Below are positions 22,332 through 36,485 of a stretch of DNA of 64,000 nucleotides, one piece after another. This DNA comes from Bryopsis sp. KO-2023. Lineage: Eukaryota > Chlorophyta > Ulvophyceae > Bryopsidales > Bryopsidaceae. A program made the position numbers and the translations under genes. The notes below the pieces were generated by a model. That model saw only the letters and a list, made by a program, of their open reading frames with translations. It ran no database searches and was not told the DNA's origin. Each line of letters opens with the position of its first letter. The first letter of the stretch is position 1. The DNA is taken from positions 6,572,001 through 6,636,000 of the forward strand of contig BSYQ01000001.1 of the NCBI GenBank assembly GCA_030272585.1. Reading direction: 5' to 3'.

Positions 22332-23871
22332 TCACATTTTCACCATACGCTCCAAATCCGAAAACCGGTGAGCCATATGCTCCACAACTGGCAACCCCAC
22401 AGAATCGAGTGTCTTCCTGGCGACTATGATATTCGTATGTGCCAAGAAAGTGTTTTTGATGGCCACATCAATTCGGCACCAAGGTAGCATCTGGAGCTTG
22501 GACAGCATGAAACGCACGACGCCCTTCCTGTTCAGAATCAGGAAATCGCCCACGCTGTGCTCTTTCCCCAATCCATCCCGGGGATCAGCCAAACCTTCCA
22601 GTTTCTTCTCATCGCTGTTGCCCCAACACCCATCTTGCAACGGGGCTTCGGCAACCACACCGATGAGTTCCAGCTCCTCGCACTTTTCCCTGGGCAGCTC
22701 GGACTCCTTCCGAACGGAAGCGTTCGCCCAACCCACCAGCGCATCTCCACAAGCATTGGCATAACACACCCGAGTTCTGAATTGAGCCAGGGAGGAGAAA
22801 AAATGCCCCTCTCCAGGGATGTCCAGCACCAGCTTCAAAATCGTGGGCTCCGTGGCTGCATCCCCATCGTCCAGAAATAGATGCCTGCCTGAGGCTCCGT
22901 ACATTATTTTGGTAACAGAGGCAGCGAAAAGATCGAAAACTGGTTTCAAGACCATGTCTACGTAGGGAACACGCAAGCCCCATCCGATGAATGGCACCTG
23001 GAATAGCATCCCAACAGAAAACCAACCACATCAATAACAGGTTCTCACCTCCCAGGCCTCGTCTTTGGATCAACCACCAAACTCCAGAAACTCCCCATAG
23101 TCAGTGAGGACAGTAAGCTTTGACTCATACTCATTTCAACTGCCGTGTTGCACACTGCAATTTTTCTGTAGTGGAGTGTATTGGCACTGGCTCGCAGCAT
23201 ACCTGGGCTTCTCCCTCCACGTGGCACCCGAGATGGGGGCTCGCAATCGACAGGAAGTGACAAGGCTCCAAACCGAAAACCGTCTTTGTTTTGGGGTCGA
23301 AGGCGACACCACAAGCGTATCTCGAAAACAGTCCGCCAATGGAAAATGCCACGAAGGATATTCGCTTCAGACTCTTGTGCTCGCCAACGATTCGTCTCAC
23401 TTCGCGCGCCAGTTTTTGGCCGCAGGCTTCCACGCCATCGTGAGAACCCTCTTTTCGGTTTGCCTGACTTCTGACGATTAAGACGCTTTCGTCTTGAAGC
23501 TGGCCCTCGAAAACTTCCTTGAGCACCGCAAAATTGTCGGGGTCACCCGAGACGCCATGAACCATCATAACGAGGTGCTCATACTCGACCGCGGTCTTCT
23601 CAATGCCTCCACAAGTGTCGTCACAAATCTCCGCAGGTTCCGGAAATGCGGTGTTGGAAGAATACTGGGCCGTGCGAAACGGAGCTTCATTCTCGGCACA
23701 CTTCGCCACCACCAAGTCGTCAGCAAGGAGATCCGGATTGGCGTCCTCGCTGGTTTTCAAACGCTCTTGGTGTTCACTGGAAGGCCCGACTATAATTGCG
23801 GGCTCCGAGGAAGGCGTCGAAAACCAACTGCTTATCACAGAGGCAGTTTTGACCAGCGTTTCCGGCATCAT
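22332..23871 (-). CDS. DUF676 putative serine esterase/lipase
   Basis: Exons 23871-23203 and 22997-22332 join at a phase-0 205-bp intron to encode 444 residues. The alpha/beta-hydrolase core carries the DUF676 signatures: VMMVHGVSGDPDNF near residue 100; the nucleophile elbow FSIGGLFSRYA (Ser177, G-x-S-x-G variant); IASPHLGCH then VPFIG across the intron; the acid in NACGDALVGW (Asp308); and the late His in FLAHTNIIVARKTLD. Plant relatives are putative lipid esterases; the substrate is unknown. The first ~90 residues are Ser/Thr/Glu-rich and unconserved. The start is the only ATG in the open frame and has a purine at -3; the frame stays open further upstream, so an extra 5' exon cannot be excluded. 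Confidence 0.88.
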
Positions 23872-24960
23872 CGTGGCGACAACGAGTGGGTGGCGAGATT
23901 TCCGCTCCAGGATGTTTCCCGCGTTTGACTTCCGGTGAACAAAGTTCCTTGCCGCCGACAGGCTGCAGATAATTTCTGGCCGACCGCGAGAGTCGTCGAT
24001 ATGTACAGCGAACGCAAGAGGTATATTCACGTTTTGCAGGAGAACAGAAATGCACAAGCACGGCCATTCTGTCGTGTCCGTCGAAGCCGACCCAACAAAA
24101 CCAGCACGCGTCTGGAGTCTGATCAAACCTCCGAAACATGGGACTTGCTGTCATTTCTGACACATTACATTGACTAGCAGACCTCTCTTCACATCTTTTC
24201 TCGTTCCTTTCGGAAAACGCTGAGTCGTCATCCTCCCATTCAACAAACCAACTTTTTTTCGTTTTTCCTTGCTTTTTTTTTGGGAAGCACCACTTTAAAA
24301 CTTTCCAACCATCAAACAAAGATATCAGTGTCCCAAATTGTCCCAAGTGTGAATTACAGGTCTGCCATGTGGCGTTTGGAACTGCCAGAAACTGGAGACG
24401 TATGTATTGAATGAGTGCGGGACTGTGGGGAACTCATGGTGCAAGAGTGATTTGTTCAACAGAACTATAGCTCTTTTTCTTTGCAGTGCAAATACAAGAA
24501 TATGTGTTAGATCATAGGCCTGGGCTACTTCGGTTGTATCGTCCCACAGGTCACTTTTCTGCCCGACATTCACACATATTTCTGGTTGGTCGGGATATGT
24601 TTGGGGAAAGCTCAGCAAAACAAGTGAAAGGAACTCTCTCATCGCTCGGGCAAATTCTTAGCACACCTTGATTCATTCAATCCCCCCTCAACCAATCTAC
24701 CAAGACTGCAGCCAAAATAAAAAAAAACAATTGTCCCTCGTTCTCACATCCGAAAGCTTCAAATCGTAATAAAAACGTGTTGTGATCGTTTCCGCTGACA
24801 CTAACCCCCAATTTGAAATCCCACACGACCGTCTTGTTATAAAAAAAACGAAATCCCCCTCGTCCCACACACATCCACACCACTTGGGCTCTTTTTGGTG
24901 TCTTTTCTTTTTTTGTTCTTTCTTCCTCCCCGTGAAGAAGATGACCTCCTTTGAATTTCC
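23872..24960. other. Spacer between SecA 3' end and esterase 5' end
   Basis: No coding frame is supported. The region near 23872-24340 is open in two minus-strand frames and could include the esterase 5' UTR. Confidence 0.45.
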
Positions 24961-27900
24961 TCATTGTTGCATTCGTTTCGAATTCGATTTTTTCAGCGTC
25001 TCGCTGGATCCGTTTTTACCATTTTCGCCGCTATTTCCCTCGTCTTTTTTCTCATCCCATGCGATGTCCCCGTGTACGTCCATTTCCTCCTCCAGGTCTG
25101 ACGAATCCTTGTCTGGGTCAGCTTGTCTGGGGGAAGCTTCTTCCAAGGATCGGGCCAGGGCCAGGGCGGCCTCTCTTTCCTCCTTCCTTTTCGATCTCAA
25201 CAGCTCCCTTTGCATTTGGTACGACGAATCCGGTGTCAGCGTGAAATGTGGGGCTGCCAAACTGAGGACCACGCTCTTGCGAAACTGGTCCAGGGTGGAT
25301 GCGAATTCTCGGTTGGCTTCGATGGTAAACTCCTCCAAGGGACTGGCCCGAGTGAAAGCTCGTACTGACGTCGTCCTCTTCAATCGTTTTGTGAACTGAA
25401 ACGAAATGAAAATAATTAAAAAAAGGAAAAAAGAAAATGACGATCGATGAGAGTGCATCGGCTTGGTGAAAAACTCAATAGAGAGAGCGAGAAATGGAAC
25501 AACAAATGCTAAGATGTGCCAAAAGATATCTCTCTCTACATCTATCTTATTGTGTTGCAGTAAAAAGCCCTAGACTTTGGAAAGGGGGAGGATTCCATTC
25601 CACGGACGGCAAGATACACATATTCCAGATCGCCATGGAAAGCACATTTTTCCCCCTTTTCCAGGGGCTATTTTCCCAAAAGGGCAGCGACTTCCGAAAA
25701 CCACTCACACTCAAGAAGTCCGCCCAGAAGAGATCCAGCAAGTCCAGCATTATAGCTTTTTGACGGGTCTTGAATGAATTTCGTGCATCTAATATGAGGT
25801 GGTCATCCTCTCGACACAGCGTTTCGATCACTTGGGTTTTCCTCTCCTCGAACAGCATGATCATCAGCTCACCCAAATACTCGCTCAACAGTGCAAGCTG
25901 CAAGGACAAGAACAAAAAGGCCATAAAAATTGAGAGAAACATACACAAAAATACAGGACTTGGTTGGGAGAAAAATGGGAAGATGACCCCAGGTTAGAAT
26001 CCATCCCCCCCCAAAAAAAAACCTTTCCAGATAGCAAACGGGGGGGGGGATATGTATCAGGTGTACTCAAAATTAATAATTGCAATTTTCTTTCCCCCCT
26101 CTCTCTCTCCCTACTTGTTTTCTATTTCGCCCTCGGATAGTCTCCCTGTCATCATGTTTCTGCTGCCTTAGCATTTCTTGTCGAACAGTGAGTGCATGAC
26201 GGAGCTCAATAGTGATTGGCTGACGGTTGAAGTTCCCAACAAAGTGCTGAGCAGGCGTCCTGACAGGAGGCTTCCCTGCAAGCAAAAAAAAATCCAGATC
26301 CATTCAATGAACCATCAATACAATTCTCATCCCCAGAAAACTTCTGCTGCACACAGTGGTTGGGGAAAATTTCCCCCCTCCAAAAAACAAAAATAGAGAG
26401 AGAGAGAGAAGAGAGCACTGGAATACATGGAATTCTAACTTGGACTGCAGCAGGTAAAATAAGCTCACAAAAATCGATGCCGTATATATTTACATTAAAA
26501 AAACAACTGCTAATGCACGAATGGCTTGCCTGAAGCTAGCAGCTCTCGTAGATCGTCCTGGATTTCCCTGGTGAAAACAATCACTCTGGTCAAAGGTGCT
26601 TTCAATTTGACGACGTCTTCTTGGCCCTCCGGCGACCCTGAGGCAGACATGAAAAGATCCAAGCCTCCACGCTTGAGATCATCCGGGCTCATGTCGACTG
26701 CCTACATAATCGAACCAAAATTAGGGTGAGACAAAAAAAGGAAGGACGTCGAGAAGCATTGTATAATTTTTCATTTTTATTATTTTTATTTTATTTTTAT
26801 TTGCAAAATCGATGATTCTGAGCTGGAAAAATTTGAAACCCATTTGCAGAAGCATAAGCTCCAGGTGGAAACGAAGAAAAAGTGACCCGATCAGAAACAT
26901 TTGCTTTATGTTGGATTTCCTGGGTGATGGGGTAGAAATGAAAACGCCTGCGTAGAAAAAATGAGAGAGCAGGTGTATACCTTTGCCAATAAACCAGTCA
27001 TCCGCTTCGTGAAATTTGGGACGGGCAACGTGTACGTGTTGTTGGAGGGATTGAACACCATTTCCACAGCTTCTTCGATCGTTTCGCATTCGTCGAGAGT
27101 CTCTGGAACGAGTTTGGCCAGCTCTGGCCCCATCGTCGCTTTCCTCCTCACGCCAAACACCTTCCATTTGGAGGGGTGCTCCGTCCTTGAGCAGTACTGA
27201 TCAACAAACGAATCCGCCGAGTCCTGTACAAACAGCATGAATCAGCAATCGGTCTCAGACCTTCGTATAAAACCTTCTTTCGTTTCTCGCTGGTTGGCTG
27301 ATTCTCATGCAGAAATTGCACAATTTTCCGGTGAATAATTTCCCAGGGGCATCTACATCCCACTGGAGATGATCCTTTGGCTTTCTTTTTGCTTGGAGCC
27401 TTTCCGTGTGCTACTTTTTCCCAAAAACAAATCGATTAGCATTGAGCATCGAGGAAGTTGGAAGGTTTTTGAATTTCAGATGGAATCCTGATATCGGACA
27501 GTGCTCCCGTGACTGACCTGAAGCCAAGAATAAACCATCTGGGTACGTTGCTGGTGGTTTCCCCTCAAAATGATATCGCGCAAGTAGGACAGCTGCTGTC
27601 GGAAGTCTTCCATCACTTCATCATATTGCCTCAACTGTCCATTCCGAAAAAAACACGCCCCCGCTTGAAAAAGATCCCCAAAAAAAATGTACAGCAAATG
27701 TTTCCACCAAGCAGAAAAAATGGGGGATGAAAAAACAATGCACAAATTCAAACACTAGTGGAAAAAAAAAAAATCAGTCGGGGAGGGATCTCATTTTTTG
27801 AAGAAAAATGGCACAGTGAATAGAAGAATGTGCACCTCTCTCCTGGCTCGTCTGTTCATTGTGTCGGGGACGGATCTCATCATGTTGATAATGGTGTTGG

Positions 27901-30900
27901 CCTCGGGACCCACCAGGCTCCCTCCCAACAGCTGATCATTCATTCTCAAAATTTTCGTCACCCCTAAACACACACGGAAACAAAAAAAAAAGTTGAAACT
28001 ATTGAACTTTTTCGAAATCCATTCGTAGACCCGTCGTTTTCAAATGTGAAGTTTTGGGAAAAAACTGAAATGGAAAAAGAAATCCTTACCAGGATGCCCA
28101 TTCTCCTGAAGAAAACTCAATTGCTATTCCAACAAAGAAAACAGCTGAACATACGCTTGGATCTTGACCCATCTCTCAGCAAAGAGAATAATTTTCTTGC
28201 AAGTTTCAATAAATATCTACTCCACACTTGAGACCGAATAGGATCATTGATACATCCAGTTTATCCGACATGAGCTATGAAACAGATGTGTTATGACGTT
28301 GGTTATTACCTTGAAAAGCCCACATTTTGAACATGGGATCGCTCAAGTCGGAAAACATCATGGAATCTCCAGGATCCCCTTGCCGCCCAGCTCTCCCCTG
28401 TCACATGTTCGCAATATATCAATTTCTTGCCAAAAATTGAGCTCATATTTCATATAAACCTTCCCCCACCCAACAGTCTGTGTGGACTTTTGCAGAGACA
28501 ATTTTGCAGGAAGAAAAATATGAAAAGGCCATTGCTCAGTTCGAAAACGCTTTATGAGATTGATTTCTCACCCTCAGCTGATCCTCTATTCTTTGAGATT
28601 CCGCCAAAGACATTCCAACCACAAGCAGGCCTCCAGCTTCCCGGACCTGATTCGAACACAAGAAATAGTTCAGTCCAGAGCACAATCGAAGCCTGCAGTT
28701 TTTTCTGGAACATTTCCACCAAAAGGCGAAACATCGACAGTCACATGGCACTGAACTCGCACCTGGTCCCCATAGATTTCGCATTGCTGCTCGAACCAGA
28801 GCCAGGCATACAACGCAGTTTCGATAAGCTTTTGCCTCAGACCGGACTCCTGTGCACCACCAACACACCGCTCTCAAAAAGAGTAACCTCAATTACTGCC
28901 AAAAATTCCCAGAATTTGTTTAAAACAAAGATCACTCTAAGCAGAAGATTGAATTTCATGAGAACGAATACGCCAAAAGCATTGCTCACCTTTTCCAGCA
29001 GTTCCTCGTTTTGACCAAACACGGTCGAAATAAAACTCCGGATGTCACTCTCGAAATCAAGATCCGAAATTCGGCACCGCTTCTTTTCCATGCGAGGCCT
29101 ACAAAAAAAACAAACAAACATAACACCGTCAGACTTTTCCACAGTACACATTTTATCATTGCACCCTCCAGGGAAACATACATCCTCGTCAGAATAATTA
29201 TTAGTGAACGCCCCCCAAAAGACCAGCTTATCACCCCGTTCTTGCACATTTCTTTTTTTTCCCTTTACCTCAATTCTTTCATTACAAGAAGTCGAATTCG
29301 CTCCGCGATGTCCATAACACCAGACATGGTGTGCTGCACATCGTCCAAAGTCGCCAGGCTCTGTTCCCCAGAGGTTGACCTCAGCGTGCATGCATGAATG
29401 TGGCCTTTCAGAGACTCGGGCAGCGTGGTGATCGGATCTTTGGTTTCCGAAAATTGAGGCAGCGGTATTTGGGGCATGCCACCGCCTTCCTCTGCAACAC
29501 GAAAACAACTGTCGAAAACTAGAGAAAAACATGGCTCCAACGTGTGAAGTCCTCCATGTATTGGTTTGATTGAAATGCTGAGGCTGGCCGAGTGAAGTGC
29601 ACTTGCTGGGGCTCATCTAGTAAAATTCTAACCGCTCCACTTGGAATTCGACAAATTTTTGGTGTTCATGCAACTGACGAGCTGGACTGTCGTTTTTGGC
29701 AGCAAAAAAAAAGGAAAAGAGCATCACCTGGCTGAACAAGAGATGGGAAGACCAATCTGTAAACGGCGCTTTCGGCCAAACCCCGTGGATTGCCTCCCAG
29801 CACGATGTCGGTTCCTCGTCCAGCCATTCTCGTAGCAATGGTGACGATTCCAGGCAGCCCCGCTTGAGCAACGATCTGAGATTCTGCCTTCACCACTTCA
29901 GGCCGGGCATTCAGCATCAGCACCTTCCTGTTGGCCAGTCCAATTCACAGCAAAACTTCAGCATAAAAACGATCCTCAGAATCAGCCCCACTCCCTATAC
30001 CAGTTCCCCCAAAACAATCAACTTTGCAACAGCAGTTGCATCAGTGGCCTTCTTTTCTTTTTCTTTTTTTTTTTTTTTTGTTACGGGTTTTAACTTGATC
30101 CTGGTAAAACCCGGAGATAAAAAAACATCTCAGCATAATGCCAACAGCGGAGCTTACCCGGCCTTGTATCTCGTTTCCCCATCCCAACGGAGGTTCGGGA
30201 CGCCTTCGCCATCGAAACTCAAATCTGTTTTTAGATAATTGAGGATGATCTCAGATTCTTCGATGCTGTTCGTCCCAATCAAAACAGGTCTGTCGAAAAA
30301 AAAATGAAACACACACACACACAACATGAATTACTATAAATTATTGAACCCTGTGTTCCATTTTAGAGGGAAAGAAACAGATCCATCCGATTGCGAACAT
30401 GTGGTCGGAACAAAACGCAAACGCAATAAAAAAAACCTAAAAGAGGAAAGAAAAAGGTGTAAAAAAAAGGGGACTTTGCATTGAGAATCGATCGATTGCA
30501 GGTCTACGAAAAAGATGAACGAAACAATCAGCGCAAGCAGATGGGATCGTTTCCTCGTTTTTTTTACTTCACAAAAGTAAAACGAAGGCTTCTTTAATTA
30601 TTGCTGAACATGGATTACGAGCTTTCTTTCTTTGAAAATTTCCAAAGCAACCCTGACATCATTGCACAACCCCCCCTCAGTTTGGCTTTTCTTTTTTTTT
30701 CTTCCGTTGTTTTCTTTTTTTTTTTTCCTGCTGTCTTTCCCCCTTGCTCACCGCACCCCATTCTTAGCCAGTTGGAAAATGAGAGCGTCCATCTTTCTGC
30801 CTGGCTCTGTGAAAATTACTGACGGATGATCCGTTCTTTTCGGAGGCTTGTGGGTGGGAATTCTCACGACGTTCAGACCATAATTCTCGAAAAATTCCTC

Positions 30901-33900
30901 CTGCTCCACAAGCGCAGTCCCGGACATCCCGGAAAGTTTTGCATAGTAGCGAAAAAACACCTGCAAAGAAAAGTAACATCAAAAAAAAAAAAACCCTGCA
31001 CAAAAACAATTGAAAAAATATCCTCCACAAACAAGTCTTCATTCGGTTTCCCGACCCCACAGAGTCTATTTTTTTCTTTTTTTTTTTTTTTTGAGGGGGG
31101 GGGAACAGTGAAAAAAAAGTAAAAATTGAAAAAGAAATATAAAATTAAAATTAAACCTGCACTTATCGAGCTTCTTGATATTTATTGGGCGGCTACAGTT
31201 CAACCAAATCGATCCATCCAGCAAAAAGAAAACAAAATCCAACACATTTGTCCATATACTCCAGACCGGTTCCTTCCTTCCTCCAAAACTCCTTTCGCTC
31301 GCGGAAATCACCTGAAAGGTAACGCTGGCAATGGTGAAGTTCTCGGGTTGGATATCCACAGGGGTCTCTTGAGGTCTGCCATCAGGATCGCTTCCGTTAG
31401 TTGTCCGTGCATGCTCCTGGAGCACTTTCTCTTTAGCTTCCAAAGCTTGATGCAACCCTTCCTCGTATCGAGACCTCTCTCGCATTCGGCCCGTAGACTC
31501 GTCAATGATGATCACCCTGCCATCCGAAACGATGTAGTCTCGGCCCTTGATGTAGAACTCAGCCGCCTGAACACCCCCACCAAAGAAAATAAAAAAAAAC
31601 GGTCCATCCATGGAAGAGTGAGAGAAAGGATTGAAACGTCACGATCCAGAAGTGCCCACTGTGCCAATGGGTCAAAATCAATTTTCGAAAATGAATCAAG
31701 GGTGCAACAAAAACAGGATTCGAGGGATATGCATTTTTTCACCCAATCGAGCCAAGGTTACTGATGTTTGTGTCATTACTATAAGAGAAGTCATCTTGAC
31801 TTCACACTTGGGGGGGTGCATTTGCCTACCTTGAAGGCGTTAGTCAAATATGGCCCCCATGCTTGATTTGAAGTTCTGCCAGAACCACCGGGCGAGCCCT
31901 CCCACAGACAAACCGAACTGTCGCCCGCAAAAGGCTCTCCATGAAACTCTATTACCATCCACACACACAATATTAACTAAACCCCCAAAAACCAAAAAAA
32001 GATTACATTCAGAAAACAGGGGAGAACGGCAGACCACATACAAAAAAAAACACAAATCCCTTTCTTGCAGGGGTTTCTTTTTCCACTTGCCTAACAAGCC
32101 CCGGCATAATCTCGCCCCCCTTTCCGTGATTGTGACTTTTCTGCTCTGGGCCTCCAATTTACAAATCACTTCACATTTGATGGACTGTTCGAAGGTCAAC
32201 ACCAGGTCGATGGCATTCCGAAAAACGGCCGGATCTCGTAACTCCGTCCCACGTCTGAGTTCGTCCAGATATTCGACCAGCCCTTTGCCGGCGGCAATAG
32301 AGTCCTTGTTTAAGAAACTGCACCACAAGAAATCGAAGCTATCATCCTGAAATGGACATGGGCGGGCTTTCAAAACCCAAACCTTTCCCTCAACGATCCC
32401 TCCCTGCTCTCCGGAGGTGCCAATAAAAAATCAAAATCTCGTTCATCAGATTTTTTGCAATAAAAATGGGACAAATAGCACAAACAAACAGGAATTGAAT
32501 GTAAGATGAAAAAAAAAAAACTGATGATTTTTTGTTTCAGCTTTTTCCCCAACAGGCACTGCTTTTGGATCAAGGCGGAGGGAGGGGTACCAGTCAAAAT
32601 CACCTTGTTTCTATGATTATTCGCTGCAGCAGAAGGAGGCCTTCTTGCACTTTGGTGATATCTGTTGCAGAAATATCCCCTTTCCGTAGAACTCGTTGGG
32701 GCTGTTTGATCCCATCCATCACCGCCCCCAAATCGTTCACCAATTTGTACCCTCGTTTCACGAGCAGCTCATGGCAAACCTGCTCCACACAGACGAAACA
32801 CATTCATGCTTCGCCTCCATAAAACGAGAAAGCAAAAGAGAGTTTTACGGCACCCATCCTTTGTGGCCCCTTGAACAAAAACAAAATGATTGATGGAGGT
32901 CTGTTGCTGAAAAAAAGGGCAACAGAAGAACAGTTGATCGAAAAATCTGAGTCAAAATGGGAGTAGCCGTCACCTTTGCAGCGAGCTCGACTTTTTCGGT
33001 GGGTCCCATCGCTTTGTCTGACAAGATCATGGGGGTCCTGGATTCATCGAGCAAAATCGAATCTACTTCATCCACGATGGCATACCCTAGATCTCGAAGA
33101 ACCTGTCCATCAAAGGGATCACTCAAAACACTCGCAATTTCGACTTTCTCTGTTTTTTTTTCTCATTCTGAAGCTGTGGGACCTTTCCCAGTTTCCTTGA
33201 TAACAAATGAATACAATGCAGCACATGCAAAACCAATCTGTGAATATTCAGAATCGACCAACTCAGAATTGATAGAAACCCACCCTCCCAAATACCAACG
33301 GATGACATGCACATCCACACCCGCAGAAAAAGTTTCGAACTGGGATATTCAATTTTTCAAATCTCAAACATACAACAGCAGGGGCAATTTCAAGGGGGGG
33401 GACAACAAAAGCAGCAACAAATCTCAATGCACAAAAATTCGAAAATCATCGCTCCCAGTCCTTCATTCAATTGCCCTTCCCCTCAGTTTTTTTTCCAGAA
33501 AAGAATCTGAAAATTGACCCAGCACTTACAAGCCTATCTTCGGAAGTTGCACTCCAATCTCCCAGATAATCGAAGCAAAGCTGCTGTGCTGTTACGTAAA
33601 CAACATCTTGCTTGTAGGCCTCCTTTTTCTCGAAAACATCCATTTCCTCCTTGATGGCAGATACAGTCAGCCCAAGAAGATTATAGATCTTCCCCATCCT
33701 GTTTAAAAAAAAAATTAACTCAATGACACACAGTTTGAAGTCACACATACATGCCAATGCACCCCCTAACAACTCTTCCAAGGAAATTTTTCCATTCATT
33801 GTGTTGATTTTCTAGTGGGGGGTTGACATAAAAATTTGAAATTTCTCGATATGCGTGTGGCTCCCCCTCCCCCCTTTGGGAAAAAAAAACTGAAAAAAGG

Positions 33901-36146
33901 AAAAAAAGAAAAGAATTTAAGGCAGTATTAAGAATGAAAAAACTGTTGCGATAAAAAAAAATGGCAAAAGAAGGTCCATTGTGAGAAACTGTTTAGGAGT
34001 TTCCTGATAAAACTTTTACCTCGTACACTAAACCTTTACTTCACAGGTTTCCGCGTTCTGAAAAAAAAATAAAATAAATAAATAACACACTACCATTGTG
34101 CATCTCTCGTTGCCAGGTATTCGTTCACTGTGACCACATGAACTTCACCCCCCTTCAATGCATTGAGGTAAACTGCCAGTGTGGCCACCAAGGTTTTCCC
34201 CTCTCCGGTGTCCATCTCAGCGATTTGACCCTCGTGCAAAACTACCCCCCCAACCTTTAGAAAAAGAAAAAAAAAATAGCACAGACAACAAAAAAAAAGC
34301 AATTCAGATTCATAAAAAAAAACGTGACCATATCACATCCTTCAGCCATATTCAACTCCTCATGCTTTTTCATTAAATTTCCAGTGGCCCCAATTTTTTT
34401 TAATTTTTTCATGCTTCATTTTTCTGCTTAAAATTCACATGACTAGGACAGCGTAATGATGCTTGAAGGACATTCTGTATTTTTTTTTGTTTTTCTATGA
34501 CAGAAAAGATTTCTCAGCATCACACATACACACCAGCTGGCAGTCATAATGTCGCATTTCCAAGACCCTTTGCGATGCCTCCCTTACGACGGCGAATGCT
34601 TCCGGCATTAAGGACTCCAATGACTCACCACCCTGAACCCGTTGCTTGAAATCCTCTACAAAGCGAGCAAAATAACAGTGACCATTCCCGTGATTTTGCA
34701 AATCCCAAAGTCAGTGATATATTTTTTCATATACATATATATTCACGAATAAAAAATATTGCCCCATGTGCAAACGCTCCACATAACAGGAAACCTGCAT
34801 ATATATTTTTTAATTAATTAATTAATTAATTAATTAATTTTTTTATTATTTATTTTTTTTCTGTGTTTGAGTCAACTTGGTGTTGCATTCCAAACTGACA
34901 TTGATGTCCCACGTAAACAAGGCAATGCCATTTGCACGCAATGGCTGCACAAATGCATCAAATTCAAGGGTTCATGATGGATCTGTCAACGATTTGACCC
35001 AGTAGGAGCTATCTAGATCTGAGTTTACATTTCCGTTTTGTTTTTTTTTCCGACCGCTATTGCATTACTCTATCCCTTGACACCTGTTTTTGCTCTGAGC
35101 TCATCATCATCCAGCTCCTGCATTTCCGGTTCCAGAGCATTGACTTTGGATACGATTGCGTAGTAGCTGAAACAAACCGTCAACACACAGGTTTAATAAA
35201 ACTGTTAGATATACTGTGGATGAATCAACGATCCAGAGATCAGCTTTTCGTAAAGCTACCCCCCACCTCCACCTGGTTCTGACCATCGTGAATGCATTGC
35301 ACCAGTGAATGTTCCAAGTGTTTGGGCCATTATTTTGTTTTGGAGGGGTGGAGGATGCCAACTCATGCACAAATCTTTCAAACGGGTTCGATGAATGAAT
35401 CAGCCCCAACCTTTCAAGACGTCGTCGAGCCCCCCTGGATAATTTCCCCGTTTGTCTCGCCCAATGCTTTGGGACTGGAAACAATGGACCTGAGCGACCT
35501 TTCATGAATTTTAAGCGGCTCAGGGATGTTTGAATTCTTTCGACCAGAGTTGAGAGTTTGCGTAGGCCTTTTGGATCCGACACGGCTGCATCTTTTACCT
35601 AATCGGTGCAACCCCGAGATCAAGAAAACAGAATGGGAAAATCCAACCCTTGAGTGACCGATAAAAACGGGGTGTAAAGTTATCCCCAGCAGAAATACAT
35701 TCCATTGATCTCGATCGACTAGTTGAAAATGGGTTTCCGGTGAGACATTCTGGGGGCATCTCTGATCATCATCATATATGCAAACCCTAAAATTCTGCTC
35801 AGATGAATTTGTTTTTATCCCCTGAAGCGCCTATCCCTGTTTGGACAAACATCAACCCACTTCAAACCAATGCACGAAACTTTAGGGAGACTATCCAACG
35901 CAGTCTCACCAGGTCGCTGTCGCGCTGTGCTTGCACCAGCAATCGCTGGCGAAAGGCCACCGAGCGGTAACTGACAACTCGAAGAGGCAGAGTCCCTGGC
36001 CAACGCCTTTTCACCCCAGTTCGTCGACAGTGCGGACATAACCCTCCCGGGCCCGGTTGCGTCGATGCGGTTGGCTTCGAGCTCAAAATCGCCGACCTGG
36101 GAGCGTTGGGTGCAATCGTATCCCGACCACCCACGCTTCGAAACAT
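24961..36146 (-). CDS. secA: Plastid SecA preprotein translocase ATPase
   Basis: SecA pushes unfolded proteins through the plastid SecYE channel using ATP. I built 26 exons, all phase-consistent, totalling 1468 residues: 36146-35910, 35598-35411, 35166-35084, 34655-34534, 34254-34094, 33698-33530, 33102-32974, 32779-32604, 32317-32087, 31917-31830, 31566-31312, 30960-30752, 30289-30158, 29927-29728, 29491-29269, 29098-28990, 28849-28763, 28646-28572, 28397-28310, 27963-27836, 27634-27518, 27223-26981, 26701-26530, 26275-26115, 25897-25709, 25395-24961. Motifs in order: transit peptide (exon 1), [19 protein letters not shown], Walker [12 protein letters not shown], Walker [59 protein letters not shown]. 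Exon 23 ends with a GC donor. Motif V reads [10 protein letters not shown] with Arg for the usual Asn. The C-terminus is acidic, without a zinc site. Whether it is SecA1 or SecA2 type I cannot say. Confidence 0.93.
34811..34838. repeat. (ATTA)n microsatellite in SecA intron 3
   Basis: About seven uninterrupted TTAA-type tetranucleotide repeats lie between SecA exons 3 and 4. Confidence 0.9.
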
Positions 36147-36485
36147 CGAGCTTGCCGAAACACAAGTTCACAAGTTCACCACCAGGCGTTCGTTGGCGAA
36201 GAAAATAACCATTCCCGAAGTCCCGAGGGAGACGACCTTCAACACGCGCGCGCAAAAAAAAAACAGAAAAAAAAAATTCGTTGGGGGATATGTTTTTTCT
36301 TTTCTGAACCTGCAGGTCGAAAGAGTTTTTTCTTTTTCTTTTTTTTTTACGTTTTGTGTGTTTGTCTGCCCCCAACTGGTCGATTCGATCTCAACACAAT
36401 GCTGGGAACGATAGGTGATGATTTGAAATAATTGATTTTTGGAGAGTTCGTACGAGAGTTGGGTACGAGCAAGTTTTTTTGGAAA
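36147..36485. promoter_or_regulatory. Shared divergent promoter SecA / DUF1295
   Basis: The 339 bp between the divergent start codons must contain both promoters and 5' UTRs. It includes poly(A) and poly(T) tracts, with no obvious TATA box at a convincing position. Confidence 0.6.

Noticed and set aside
27298..27402. Possible extra SecA exon ([15 protein letters not shown]... or the alternative frame)
   Set aside because: Joining 27634-27518 directly to 27223-26981 is in phase and restores the normal SecA sequence around VDQYC.
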